From Micromonospora violae (GTDB taxonomy: Bacteria; Actinomycetota; Actinomycetes; Mycobacteriales; Micromonosporaceae): 64,000 nt of DNA. Below are positions 8,743-16,881 of this stretch, piece by piece. The stretch spans positions 3,100,001 through 3,164,000 of the forward strand of contig NZ_SHKK01000001.1 in assembly GCF_004217135.1 (NCBI RefSeq), read 5' to 3'. Positions within the stretch are counted from its first letter, which is position 1, and each line of letters begins with the position of its first letter. The notes under the pieces are model-generated. The model saw nothing but the letters and a program-made list of their open reading frames with translations. It made no database searches and was not told the DNA's origin. A program made the position numbers and the translations under genes.

Positions 8743-9095
8743 GCGTGCAGCCGATGGAAGGACGCGGACACCTTCGCCTCGGTCCGGTGGTAGGAATCCA
8801 CCGTGTCCTCGAGCGCTCGGGCGGCGCTGAGCAGCGCCTCCTGCGCGGCGGCCAGCGCCTGCACCGCCGGCTCCTGCAGGAAGTCCAGCAGGAACGGGAT
8901 CGCCCGGCAGACGGGCAACTGCCCGTACGCGTCGGCCCCCACCTGGACGTGGGCCGCCGCGTCGTGGGCGGTGCCGACTTCGGCGGCGATCCGGCCCACC
9001 GAGCGGGCGTGCCCGGTCAACGCCGTCGCGGTGACCTCGAAGCCGCGTGCCTCAGCGCCCACGGCCGCCCCAGCCGGCGTACCCGGGGTCGTCAT
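8739..9095 (-). CDS. EspC-like type VII secretion target protein
   Basis: A 118-residue alpha-helical protein resembling ESX-secreted EspC-type proteins: an N-terminal block (FEVTATALTGHARSVGRIA), a middle with CRAIPFLLDFLQEP and a C-terminal SYHRTEAKVSASFHRL, the last resembling the common Dxx-Y-x-x-x-E/T secretion tail. No signal peptide. It overlaps the upstream YbaB-like gene by 44 nt and the downstream kinase-like gene by 4 nt, so all three are translated together and probably act as a carrier set. No ESX membrane or ATPase gene is in the window, so export would rely on an apparatus encoded elsewhere. Confidence 0.75.
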   Translation of the reverse strand: MTTPGTPAGAAVGAEARGFEVTATALTGHARSVGRIAAEVGTAHDAAAHVQVGADAYGQLPVCRAIPFLLDFLQEPAVQALAAAQEALLSAARALEDTVDSYHRTEAKVSASFHRLHA

Positions 9096-9483
9096 CCTCG
9101 GGCACCTCAGGGAAGCGCGTCGCGTAGCTGCCGACGACGGCTCGGGCGGTCTCGGAGTCGGCGCCGACGGTCTCCGCTGCGGCCTCCGCCACCTGCGCGG
9201 CGAGCCGGCCCTGCGCCTGTCGCATCACCGCCAGCACGGTGGCGGCGATCTCGCCCGCCCGCCAGTGCAGCACCCGGTCGTCGAGCACCAGATCGGTCAT
9301 GGCACCGGTCGAGGCGACGGTCACCCGCACCGCGCCCTGCGCGCCGTCGGCGGTCGCCGACATCGACGCCACCCGCTCCGACAGTGCCTGCGTCCTGGCG
9401 GCATGCTCGGAGATGCCCGCCGCCCAGGACGCCACGAACTGCTCGGTGGACGCACCGAATTCACCCAACGGAAACTCTGCCAC
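9052..9483 (-). CDS. YbaB/EbfC-family protein of a type VII secretion locus
   Basis: A 143-residue protein with a YbaB/EbfC-like region: a long helix (HAARTQALSERVASMSATAD), then strands GAVRVTVASTGAMTDLVLDD and a second helix (AGEIAATVLAVMRQAQGRLA). Classical members bind DNA, but versions preceding WXG100 or EspC-like genes in actinobacteria are standard parts of secretion-substrate operons and their role is not settled. The GTG at 9483 has GGGGGAGG immediately upstream. It is first of a four-gene operon reading leftward to 6644. The acidic tail (EVPEDDDPGY) is usual for this variant. Confidence 0.8.
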   Translation of the reverse strand: MAEFPLGEFGASTEQFVASWAAGISEHAARTQALSERVASMSATADGAQGAVRVTVASTGAMTDLVLDDRVLHWRAGEIAATVLAVMRQAQGRLAAQVAEAAAETVGADSETARAVVGSYATRFPEVPEDDDPGYAGWGGRGR

Positions 9484-9652
9484 CAGACCTCCCCCGTGTG
9501 ATGGCCGCCGACCGCCGCCAGCGAATGTCGCAGGCGGTCGACGGAGCTACCGTACGTCATCGCCGTCCGACGATCGGCCCTGTGTCGTCGGTCAGACACG
9601 TCGCGGCGGTGCTTCGCGGCGGCATCCCCGACCCCGCTGGCCCGCCACCAGG

Positions 9653-10322
9653 TCAACCGATGGCGATGCTGTCCACATCCGGGGCCGGGTCGCCCTCCTG
9701 ATAGAACGTCAGCTCCGCCGGGCCGGCCGGCAGGTAGGTGGAGAACGAGAAGGTCGCCGGGGTCTCCCAATCGCCGCCGCCGTTGACCCAGCAGACCATC
9801 GGGGCGGCGTTGTTCACGCTGATCAACAGGGACCGGCGGCCGTCGCTTTCGTACGTGACGGTGACCGTGCGCAGCCCGGCGACCGGCATCGTCGCGCGTA
9901 CGACCAACTGGTTGGGTCCGCCGATGTAGCGGACCCGGGCCCCTGCGTCGCACTGCCCGCACGCGACCACCTGGGCACCGCCCCGCAGGGTCGTTGCGGG
10001 GATCCTCGGCCTGGATGACGATCGGGGTGAACGGCTGGGGCTGGGCCGGGTGGGTGGAGGTCGACTGAGCAGGGGCCACCACCGCACTGGCGGTGACCGT
10101 CGGACGGATCGTGGGCGAGGGGGTGCCGCTCAGCGACGGCGTTGGGGTTGGCGTCGGTGTGGCGCTCGTGCCGGGCGTGGACGAGGCGGAGGACCGCGTG
10201 TCGGACGGCACTCCGCCGGGACTCATCATGGCCTCAACCGGCTGATCGACGCCGGACCACGCCGGCGCCCCCTTCGGGTTCCACGGCACGACGGCTCGCG
10301 GGCCGACGCCGATGAGCAGCAC
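9653..10322 (-). pseudogene. Carbohydrate-binding (CBM6/35-like) protein, frameshifted
   Basis: Two frames together make one protein: a membrane segment (LLLACLLGAALVLLIGVG, codons upstream of 10322), a Ser/Thr/Pro linker, then the beta-sandwich start IVIQAEDPRNDPAG in one frame and GGAQVVACGQCDAGARVRYI through to the stop at 9653 in the next. One extra G near 10000 (in the run GCGGGGCGG) breaks the frame. The end (SFSTYLPAGPAELTFYQEGD, then VDSIAIG) is typical of CBM6/CBM35 modules. The frame is open upstream to about 10460 without a start codon. Either a true pseudogene or a base error. Confidence 0.65.
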
Positions 10323-10410
10323 CAGGGCCGCGCCGAGCAGGCAGGCCAGCAGCAGCCACCGCTCACGCCGTCCCAGCCGGTTCCGCGCCCGTCGGAAGCC
10401 ACGGTAGCGA

Positions 10411-10878
10411 TCAGGCTCGTGATCGTCCGCGTCGCCCGGGAACGCGTCGGCCGAGAACGGCCTCCTGGGCGGAGGCGGGCCGTTGCCGGACGAGTGTCCC
10501 GATCTTCGCCTGGAGCCCGCCCCACCTGTCCTGCGCCAACAGTTCGGTGCCGAGGCGGGCGTCGATCGCAGTCATCGCTGCGGCCGCCTCGTCGAGCGGT
10601 CCGGCCGGAACCGGCTTTCCGGTCACGACGGCGGACTGCGCGTCCACCAACGCCACGGTGACCTGGTTGAGAGCTTGCAGATACTCGACGCCGTGCCGTT
10701 CGCCCCGGACCAGCACCAGGTCCTCGTCAACGGTCGACCTGGCCTGCAGGAGCAGGACCGCGATCGGCGCCAGCAGCAGGACGGCGAAGAACGGGGGGAG
10801 GCTTCTGCTGAACGCCGCCACCCACCGTCGGCGTGGTCGGGAAGCCCGTGTTGTTGTCAATTGCTTATGGGTCGACAC
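10411..10878 (-). pseudogene. Membrane sensor N-terminal stub
   Basis: A 155-residue ORF with a basic N-terminus, one membrane helix (FFAVLLLAPIAVLLLQ) and a helical extracytoplasmic part (VEYLQALNQVTVALVDAQSA and ELLAQDRWGGLQAKIGTLV). This resembles the N-terminal sensor of histidine kinases or chemoreceptor-like proteins, but no second membrane helix, HAMP or signalling domain follows: the frame soon ends and a different frame with a new membrane protein (the CBM protein) begins within it. Probably a truncated gene fused by deletion to the CBM gene. It might alternatively be a short membrane protein of its own. Confidence 0.5.
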
Positions 10879-11447
10879 TGCGGTTCGATTGTCTCCGGTT
10901 CAAGCGGCAATTCGGGTAGCCGATGGTGGGTTTGGGTAAAGGCACGACACCCCGGACTGCACGACGCGCACGTCCTCGCTCCAGTTCAAAAGAAGCCGAC
11001 CCGTTCCCTGCGCGGGCTGGTCCGTGCCCTCGCCCCGCCGCGGCACCTCGATGCATCGTTGCCCCCGACCGGAGGTGGCGGTGGTGCCGGTGTCGCCGCC
11101 ACCGGCCGGGTGTCCGGCCGCGGCAGCGCCGCAACCATGGCCGCAGACGTCCCCGACGAGTCACGAGCCATTGATGCTCTTGACACACTCCGAACAGTGA
11201 CGTTAACATCACCGCAACATTGTTAGCGCTAACAGCCGCTCGATCGCTGACCCCCACTGGACGAACCGGGCCGGGGCACGCGCGCCTTGGATGCTCAACC
11301 GGTCGAGGACAAGCTTTCCTCCTTCGTGGCAACCCCGGATGGACGCCTCACACTCAGCAATCAACCTCGCCGGGCCGGTTGCCCCGGAAATCGCACGTTT
11401 CCGCCCTTTGTTAGCGCTAACGCTACCCAGACGGAAGGTAGGACCTG
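10879..11447 (+). promoter_or_regulatory. Promoter region with two LacI-type operators
   Basis: 569 bp without a gene. TTGACA at 11180-11185 and TAACAT at 11204-11209 (18-bp spacer) form a good promoter for the glycosidase gene. A perfect 14-bp palindrome TGTTAGCGCTAACA (11221-11234) covers the likely transcription start, and a second copy TGTTAGCGCTAACG lies at 11409-11422, 25 bp before the start codon. The spacing (188 bp) suits looping by a LacI/GalR-family repressor. The same element precedes the other GH43 gene (16308-16319). AAGGTAGGA at 11434-11442 is the ribosome-binding site. The repressor gene is not in the window. Nothing recognised in 10879-11179. Confidence 0.75.
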
Positions 11448-13211
11448 ATGGTCGTCGAGAGGACCGCCGGCAAACGACGTCGAGGTATAGCGAGTGTTGG
11501 CCTTGCGCTCTTGGTAGGAGTGGCAGTGGGCCAACTGACACCGATCGTGGCGGCCTCGGCAGAGAAGGCCCCGCCCCCGCCGCCCCCGGCAGCGCCGGGC
11601 GTCGGGCCGCAAACCCCCGCCGCCAAGGTGCCGCTGGCCGGTGTCGACATGACGCAGACCTATGTGAACCCGATCAACCTGCCCGGGATGGCTGTGCGCA
11701 ACATCGTCGGGACGATGCCGCCGACGGACGCGAACGTCGCCAACACCTCGCAGATCCCGGCCAGCTTGAACCTGGAGACGTGGACGGCAACGTCCGGGCG
11801 GACACTCGCGGGCCGATCCACCGTCGGTTTCACCAGGATCTCGGAGAACTCCGCCCGGACCGGGGCGGACTGGTCCGCGCTGAACGTCGACGGGACCATC
11901 TATCTCTACGCATCAGGCGCGATGCAGAACGCACCGAACAACAACCGCACCGTCTGGTCGACCACCGACTACCTGACCTGGACGCCGCATGAGATGAACC
12001 TGGGCCTGGTCGCACCGACGGTCGTGCAGATCGGCGACACGTTCTACATGGCCGGCAACAACACGCCGGTCTATCAATCGGACTCGCCCACCGGGCCGTG
12101 GACCAGCATGGGGAGTTTCCTGCGCCCGACCGGCCAGACCCTGAGCGTCGGCGACGTGCAGTTCTTCCTGGACACCGACGGTCGGCTGTACCTGACGTAC
12201 AACATCGGCTCACCGATCATGGGCGCCGAACTCGACCCGAACAATCCTCGGCAGCTCATCAGCGACCCGGTCGTGCTCTGGACCTTCGACCCGCGCCAGG
12301 AGTGGCAGCACATCGGCGACAACAAGGCGACCTACACGCATGGATACGTGGAGGGTTCGCAACTGTTCAAGGTGAAGGACACGTACTACCTCTCGGTCGC
12401 GTCCGGTGGCACGGAGTTCACCACGTACGCGACCGGCGTGATGACGTCGGATAAACCGCTCTCCGGCTTCAAGGTCACCCAGCAGAACCCCATCGGCTAC
12501 GGCAACAACCACCCGAGCGCGGTCTATCCGAACGCCGGGCACGGCAGTTTCGTCCTCGACAGGTCCGGCAACCTGGTGTTCTTCTACACCTACGTCATCG
12601 CGTACGAGGAGTTCTTCGAGCGGCGACTGGGCATGGACATCTGCAGCGTGGTCCCCGCCGGCCCGAAGAAGGGGGCCATCGACTGCGAGTTGTCCAACAC
12701 GCCACAACTGGCCCCGGGTCAGAAGATCTCAGGCCGGGACGACGTCGGGCTCTACAACGTGGCCACCAACAGCCAGGCCTACTGGACGAGCAGCTACGCC
12801 CCCGGGCGCAACCCGTACTACGGCGGGGACCGATCCCTGTCCACCTGGTGGGAGCCGGCTGACAGCGACACCGCGCCCACGTACATCAGGGGCTTCGGGA
12901 CCGTCTTCCACATCTCCGCCGCGCAGATCCAGTGGAAGGAACTCGGGCGCACGTTCACCAGGGACAACGCGGTGCGGTACACGCTGGAGTACAAGGACAT
13001 CCCCACCAACACGTGGCGGCCCCTGGTCGACAGGAGCACGAACACCACCGCGTACACGGCCGACTACGTCACCTTCGACCGGGTGCTGACGAACGCCGTG
13101 CGGCTGAAGGTCCTGGGTACGACCGAGAACGTCAAGGTCGGCGTCCACGAGCTCAACGTGTTCGGGGAGAACTACAACCTGGCCGTCGAGAAGGGCATGC
13201 TCACTCGGTAG
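11448..13211 (+). CDS. Secreted GH43-like glycosidase with C-terminal discoidin-type domain
   Basis: A 587-residue secreted protein. Residues 1-37 are a signal peptide (RRR, hydrophobic core, AASA). A Pro-rich stretch follows. The middle (about 110-420) reads like the five-bladed propeller of GH43: repeated blade motifs such as WSALNVDGTIYLYASG, WSTTDYLTWTPHEMNL, PTVVQIGDTFYMAGNN and HGYVEGSQLFKVKDTYYLS. The last about 140 residues (NSQAYWTSSYAPGRNPYYGG, then VRLKVLGTTENVKVGVHELN) fit an F5/8-type carbohydrate-binding domain. Expected to cut arabinose- or xylose-containing polymers; the linkage cannot be told. Controlled by the two palindromic operators upstream; the catalytic acid residues were not assigned. 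Confidence 0.82.
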   Translation: MVVERTAGKRRRGIASVGLALLVGVAVGQLTPIVAASAEKAPPPPPPAAPGVGPQTPAAKVPLAGVDMTQTYVNPINLPGMAVRNIVGTMPPTDANVANTSQIPASLNLETWTATSGRTLAGRSTVGFTRISENSARTGADWSALNVDGTIYLYASGAMQNAPNNNRTVWSTTDYLTWTPHEMNLGLVAPTVVQIGDTFYMAGNNTPVYQSDSPTGPWTSMGSFLRPTGQTLSVGDVQFFLDTDGRLYLTYNIGSPIMGAELDPNNPRQLISDPVVLWTFDPRQEWQHIGDNKATYTHGYVEGSQLFKVKDTYYLSVASGGTEFTTYATGVMTSDKPLSGFKVTQQNPIGYGNNHPSAVYPNAGHGSFVLDRSGNLVFFYTYVIAYEEFFERRLGMDICSVVPAGPKKGAIDCELSNTPQLAPGQKISGRDDVGLYNVATNSQAYWTSSYAPGRNPYYGGDRSLSTWWEPADSDTAPTYIRGFGTVFHISAAQIQWKELGRTFTRDNAVRYTLEYKDIPTNTWRPLVDRSTNTTAYTADYVTFDRVLTNAVRLKVLGTTENVKVGVHELNVFGENYNLAVEKGMLTR

Positions 13212-13236
13212 TGCCGCTTGCGGGGCCGTAGCGTCA

Positions 13237-13270
13237 AGAGCGGGCGAGATCACCGGATCTCGCCCGCTCT
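13237..13270. terminator. Bidirectional hairpin terminator between convergent GH43 genes
   Basis: A perfect 15-bp inverted repeat (arms 13237-13251 and 13256-13270, AGAGCGGGCGAGATC and its complement) with a 4-nt loop. It sits midway between the stops of the two convergent GH43 genes (13211 and 13288) and can end transcripts from both. There is no long T-run, as is usual in high-GC actinomycetes. Confidence 0.85.
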
Positions 13271-13287
13271 CTCCTGCGATCAAACGC

Positions 13288-16257
13288 CTATCGTCGCTTG
13301 CGCACCGTCAACGTCTGGTAGTTGGCGGCGTGGGGCCGGTAGGTCGGGTTGCCGGAGTAGGCGACGTGGACCCGGTAGTTCCCGGGTTGCAGGTCGGCGG
13401 TCGGCAGGTCGACGACGGCCTTACCGTCGGCCAGTGCCACGACCTGCACGGCACCGCCGAAGGTGACGGTGACCTCGCCGGTCGGGGTTGCCGCGTCGTG
13501 CTTGTGCCCACCAGCCGGCCGCACCGTCACGTTCAGTCGGAAGGTGTCCCCCTGGACCACCGACGCCGGCGCGGCCTTGGCGTGCACCTTGACGGCTGCC
13601 GAGCCGGAGGGCACCTCGAACGACGCCGTACCGTCCGACGCCTTCAGGTAGTCGAACCCGAGGTACTCGGCCTTCACCGTCCGGGTGCCCGCCGGCAGAC
13701 CCGCCGGCAGCGTGACCGTGGCCGCGCCGTCGCTCAGGTGGGCGAGCGTCGACCACGAGCCGACGCTGAAGCGCACCTGGCCGCCGGTCTCGAACCCGTC
13801 GGCCGCCGTGACCGTGGCGGTGGCCGTGGTCGTCCGGGCCCCGCCCGCGTACGGCTTGACAGCCACCTCGGTGGTGGTCGTGACGTCGCTGTTCGGGATC
13901 CCGCGGATGTCGTTCCACTCCCGGACGGTCAGCGGGATCACCGTGCCGTGGCGTGGACGGACCACACCCGCGTTGGTCATCGTGATCGCCTTGGCGTTCC
14001 AGGTCGGCGCCTCGATGTTCTCGTGGCACGCGGCCTGGTATCCCCCACCGTTGGTGTACCGGTCGCCCCAGAGATAGAACTGGCCGGGGCAGGAGGTGTC
14101 ACCGGGGTTGGCCTTGAAGATGACCGGACCCTCGTACCCCTGGTTGGCGACCCACGTCGTACGCCCCAGAGCCGGCGCGACCAACGTCCAGTTGTCGATG
14201 TTGCTGTCCAGGAAGTCGGTGTGCTTCTCCGAGAAGATGTCCGAGCCCTGGTTGCCGGCCTCGTTCTTGGTCACGCGGTAGTAGTGGTCACCGACCCGGA
14301 TCGCGGTCGTGTCGATCCGTGACAGTGGGGCCGGGTTCTGCCAGACCTGGGGAGCGGAGAACGTCTGGAAGTCGCGCGTTGTGGCGTACCACATCTGCGC
14401 GTTGCCCTGACCGGTGCGGTTCACCGGGTCGTTCCACAGCGACTGCGCCCAGAACACGACGTAGGCGCCGATCTCCTCGACCCACAGCGACTCGGGCGCG
14501 AAGGCGTTGCCCGCGTTGTCGGGCGCGACCTTGACGTGCCGCTGAGGGGTCCAGTGCACCAGGTCGTGCGACTCGAACACCTCGATGTACTGGGTGTCGT
14601 TGATGGCGTAGCCGCCCTGGTCGTACCAGTTCAGGTCGGTGGCGATCATGTAGAAGGTGTCGCCGTCGGGTGAACGGACGATGTGCGGGTCCCGGAGCCC
14701 CTGGTCGCCCAGCTGGGAGATGAGCGACGGCCGGCCTCCGGTCAGGCCGGTCCAGTCCAGAGCGGTGTTTCCGTTGGACGTGGCGAACATGATCTGCTCG
14801 CCGTCGGCGATTCCCTCGCCCTTGAAGTAGCCCATGAAGTACCGCTCGTACTCCTCGGAACGAGGCAGGGCGGTGACGGTCACCGGAAACGACTTCGTCT
14901 GCGAGGCGGATCCCTTGGTGATGGTCGCCGTCAGGGTGGCGGCGACATCCGCATGGCCGAAGCCCGGGCGGGTCACCTCACCCGTCGGGGTGACGAGGTC
15001 GGTGGTCGACCGCCAGGTGATCGTGGATCCGAACTCGCCGCGGGCCGGGAGGCTGAGGTTTCCGCGTACGTCGTCGGTGGCGTGCAGGATCAGGTCGAAG
15101 CTGTCCCGGTCGACGGCCTGGGCGTCGTCGAACTCGGCCTTCACCACGACGGGGATCTCCCGGGTGGTGACCTCCTGGGCGCCCTTGCGCACGGTCGCCG
15201 TGAGCGTGGCGGTCGCGTCTGGCTGCCCCTGCGCCGGTCGGGTGATCCTGCCGGTCACCGCAACCTTGCGTGCGCTGGGGAGGGCAGGCGGGGTGTAGAC
15301 CTCGACGACCGAAGGGTCCGAACTCGTCCATGTGATGGCCGAGCCCGCCACGGAGCCCACCTTGGGCAGGGTGATGTCGCGGACGACCGCACTGGTCAGG
15401 CCGAGGTCGATGGCGGCGGCGTCGGCACGAACGCCATCGGCGACGGTCCGCTGTGCCAGGGCGAGGGTCTCGTCGAGGCTCACCGCCCGGTCGTAGACCC
15501 GGAAGTCCCGGATCGTGCCGCGGAACGAGTAGTGGCCCGACGTCTGCGAGCGGCCGAGGAAGTTGCAGTTGGTCCCCGCCGCGTTCACCGACGGCGGTGT
15601 GGTCAGGTTCGCCGACGTCGCGTGCAGCACGCCGTCGAGGTAGAGCTGACCGGTCCAGCTCGTCCCGTTCGCGTTCAACGACTGGGTGTAGGTGACGTGC
15701 GTCCACGCCCCCTCGGTCATCCGCACCCGGTTCTGTTGCAGGTTCACGGAGCCCACCGCGACCCGGAACCGTTGGGTGTTCGACGCGAAGATGGAGCCCT
15801 GAGCGCCGCTGTCGACGTCGCACGAGCCGGACTTGCGACCGAAGCCCCACATCTGGTGCTCGCCGACGTTCGCCGGGTCGACCCACACGTCGTAGTCGAC
15901 AGTGAGGTTGGACATGCCGGCGGTGATGTCGTCCGGCAGTCTCACGTACGCGCCGTCGAGGGCACCCTCGTAGGAGTCGGGATTGAACCTGACCCCCTCG
16001 CCGGTCAAGGTCGCCTTTGCGGGATTCACGAGCGTGGCGTTCGCCGCCGCGCCCGCGCTACCCGAGTTGACCAGTGTCGTTCCGCTGGTCTCGTCGAGGG
16101 CGAAGTGGTGCACCAGACCCTCGGTGAGCTGCTCATCGGCAGCGTACGAGGGTGTCGCGGCGAAGGAGGCCGAGAGAAGCGCACCCAGTGCCACAACCGC
16201 GACACCTCTGCCCTTCCGACTCAGCCTGGGACGGGACCTTCGCTGTCGCAGTCTCAA
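13288..16257 (-). CDS. Large secreted multidomain GH43 glycosidase (LamG, Ig-like, GH43, Ig-like)
   Basis: A 989-residue exported protein. Signal peptide to about residue 40 (VAVVALGALLSASFA, then PSYAAD). A concanavalin A/LamG-like domain follows (GLVHHFALDETSGTTLVNSG to IRDFRVYDRAVSLDETLA), then two Ig-like repeats (SAITWTSSDPSVVEVY; STITWRSTTDLVTPTGEVTR). The catalytic GH43-like propeller is about 455-770 (LRDPHIVRSPDGDTFYMIAT, FAPESLWVEEIGAYVVFWAQ, NQGYEGPVIFKAN). Two C-terminal Ig-like 3 domains end the protein. Likely an arabinan- or xylan-degrading enzyme at the cell exterior. Start is TTG at 16257 with AGGAGG just upstream, the only well-placed start. Promoter and LacI-type operator lie at 16308-16340. 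Confidence 0.85.
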   Translation of the reverse strand: MRLRQRRSRPRLSRKGRGVAVVALGALLSASFAATPSYAADEQLTEGLVHHFALDETSGTTLVNSGSAGAAANATLVNPAKATLTGEGVRFNPDSYEGALDGAYVRLPDDITAGMSNLTVDYDVWVDPANVGEHQMWGFGRKSGSCDVDSGAQGSIFASNTQRFRVAVGSVNLQQNRVRMTEGAWTHVTYTQSLNANGTSWTGQLYLDGVLHATSANLTTPPSVNAAGTNCNFLGRSQTSGHYSFRGTIRDFRVYDRAVSLDETLALAQRTVADGVRADAAAIDLGLTSAVVRDITLPKVGSVAGSAITWTSSDPSVVEVYTPPALPSARKVAVTGRITRPAQGQPDATATLTATVRKGAQEVTTREIPVVVKAEFDDAQAVDRDSFDLILHATDDVRGNLSLPARGEFGSTITWRSTTDLVTPTGEVTRPGFGHADVAATLTATITKGSASQTKSFPVTVTALPRSEEYERYFMGYFKGEGIADGEQIMFATSNGNTALDWTGLTGGRPSLISQLGDQGLRDPHIVRSPDGDTFYMIATDLNWYDQGGYAINDTQYIEVFESHDLVHWTPQRHVKVAPDNAGNAFAPESLWVEEIGAYVVFWAQSLWNDPVNRTGQGNAQMWYATTRDFQTFSAPQVWQNPAPLSRIDTTAIRVGDHYYRVTKNEAGNQGSDIFSEKHTDFLDSNIDNWTLVAPALGRTTWVANQGYEGPVIFKANPGDTSCPGQFYLWGDRYTNGGGYQAACHENIEAPTWNAKAITMTNAGVVRPRHGTVIPLTVREWNDIRGIPNSDVTTTTEVAVKPYAGGARTTTATATVTAADGFETGGQVRFSVGSWSTLAHLSDGAATVTLPAGLPAGTRTVKAEYLGFDYLKASDGTASFEVPSGSAAVKVHAKAAPASVVQGDTFRLNVTVRPAGGHKHDAATPTGEVTVTFGGAVQVVALADGKAVVDLPTADLQPGNYRVHVAYSGNPTYRPHAANYQTLTVRKRR

Positions 16258-16307
16258 TTGATCCTCCTCGACCGGTGGTGGAACTCCTTCTGAAGTGGAC
16301 GGTGCTT

Positions 16308-16340
16308 GTTAACGCTAACTACGGCGTGCAGCAAGGTCAA
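16308..16340 (-). promoter_or_regulatory. Promoter overlapping LacI-type operator for the large GH43 gene
   Basis: On the minus strand TTGACC (16340-16335), a 17-bp spacer and TAGCGT (16317-16312). The -10 lies inside GTTAACGCTAAC (16308-16319), which differs by one base from the palindromes at 11221 and 11409. Repression by occupancy of the promoter is the natural reading. An imperfect inverted repeat with 8-bp arms (16327-16334 and 16350-16357) surrounds the -35. Confidence 0.7.
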
Positions 16341-16521
16341 CGCAGTGCGTTGCTGCACGCGAACTTGGAAAAGCTGGTCACCCGAGGCGGGTGTGCTCGC
16401 ACAACAGCGCGGACTGGCGGACACCCTGCCGACGTCGGCCATCAGGGCAACTGCGGCGTCGTCGCGAGAGAGCATCCTTGGTGGTACGCCGAGAGCACGC
16501 GTTCGCCGGGGCCGAAGTCGG

Positions 16522-16676
16522 GTATCCGGCAGCTCGGGGCCACCACCAGTGACACCACGTCACAGGCGGTCGTGACATGGCGCCACTGACGGGTCGGCGG
16601 CGCCCGCGCTGTCATGGGTACATGTCCATCACACCTGTCATCGAAGTCGACCGGCTGAACCTCCCCTACGGCGACT
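16522..16676 (+). repeat. Degenerate copy of the ABC-exporter promoter and 5' coding end
   Basis: About 155 bp closely matching 45471-45625: the GTGACACCACGTCAC box, TGACATGGCGCCACTGACGG, the -10-like TGTCAT and the first 20-odd codons of the ABC ATPase (ATG at 16622, then SITPVIEVDRLNLPYGDW). After GGCGACT the match stops abruptly and the frame becomes unrelated, so only the promoter and a gene stump remain. Differences are scattered substitutions, so the copy is not very recent. The remaining sequence between 16358 and 16881 shows no other gene. Confidence 0.8.
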
Positions 16677-16881
16677 GGCAACCCCGCCGATGTCCACCGC
16701 GCACCGTCGGACGAGCGCTGCGCCGTTCGTGAATCCCCCGCTGTCGAATGCTGCGGCGCCGCGCCTGACCCCGCTCCGGGGGCAGGATGTCCGCTGATAG
16801 GCGACGCGTCACTGTGTGCCCGCCAGTGAAGCGCTTCGCGCGAACATGTGTCGGTTCTGAATTCAGCAACAGGAGTGAAGA

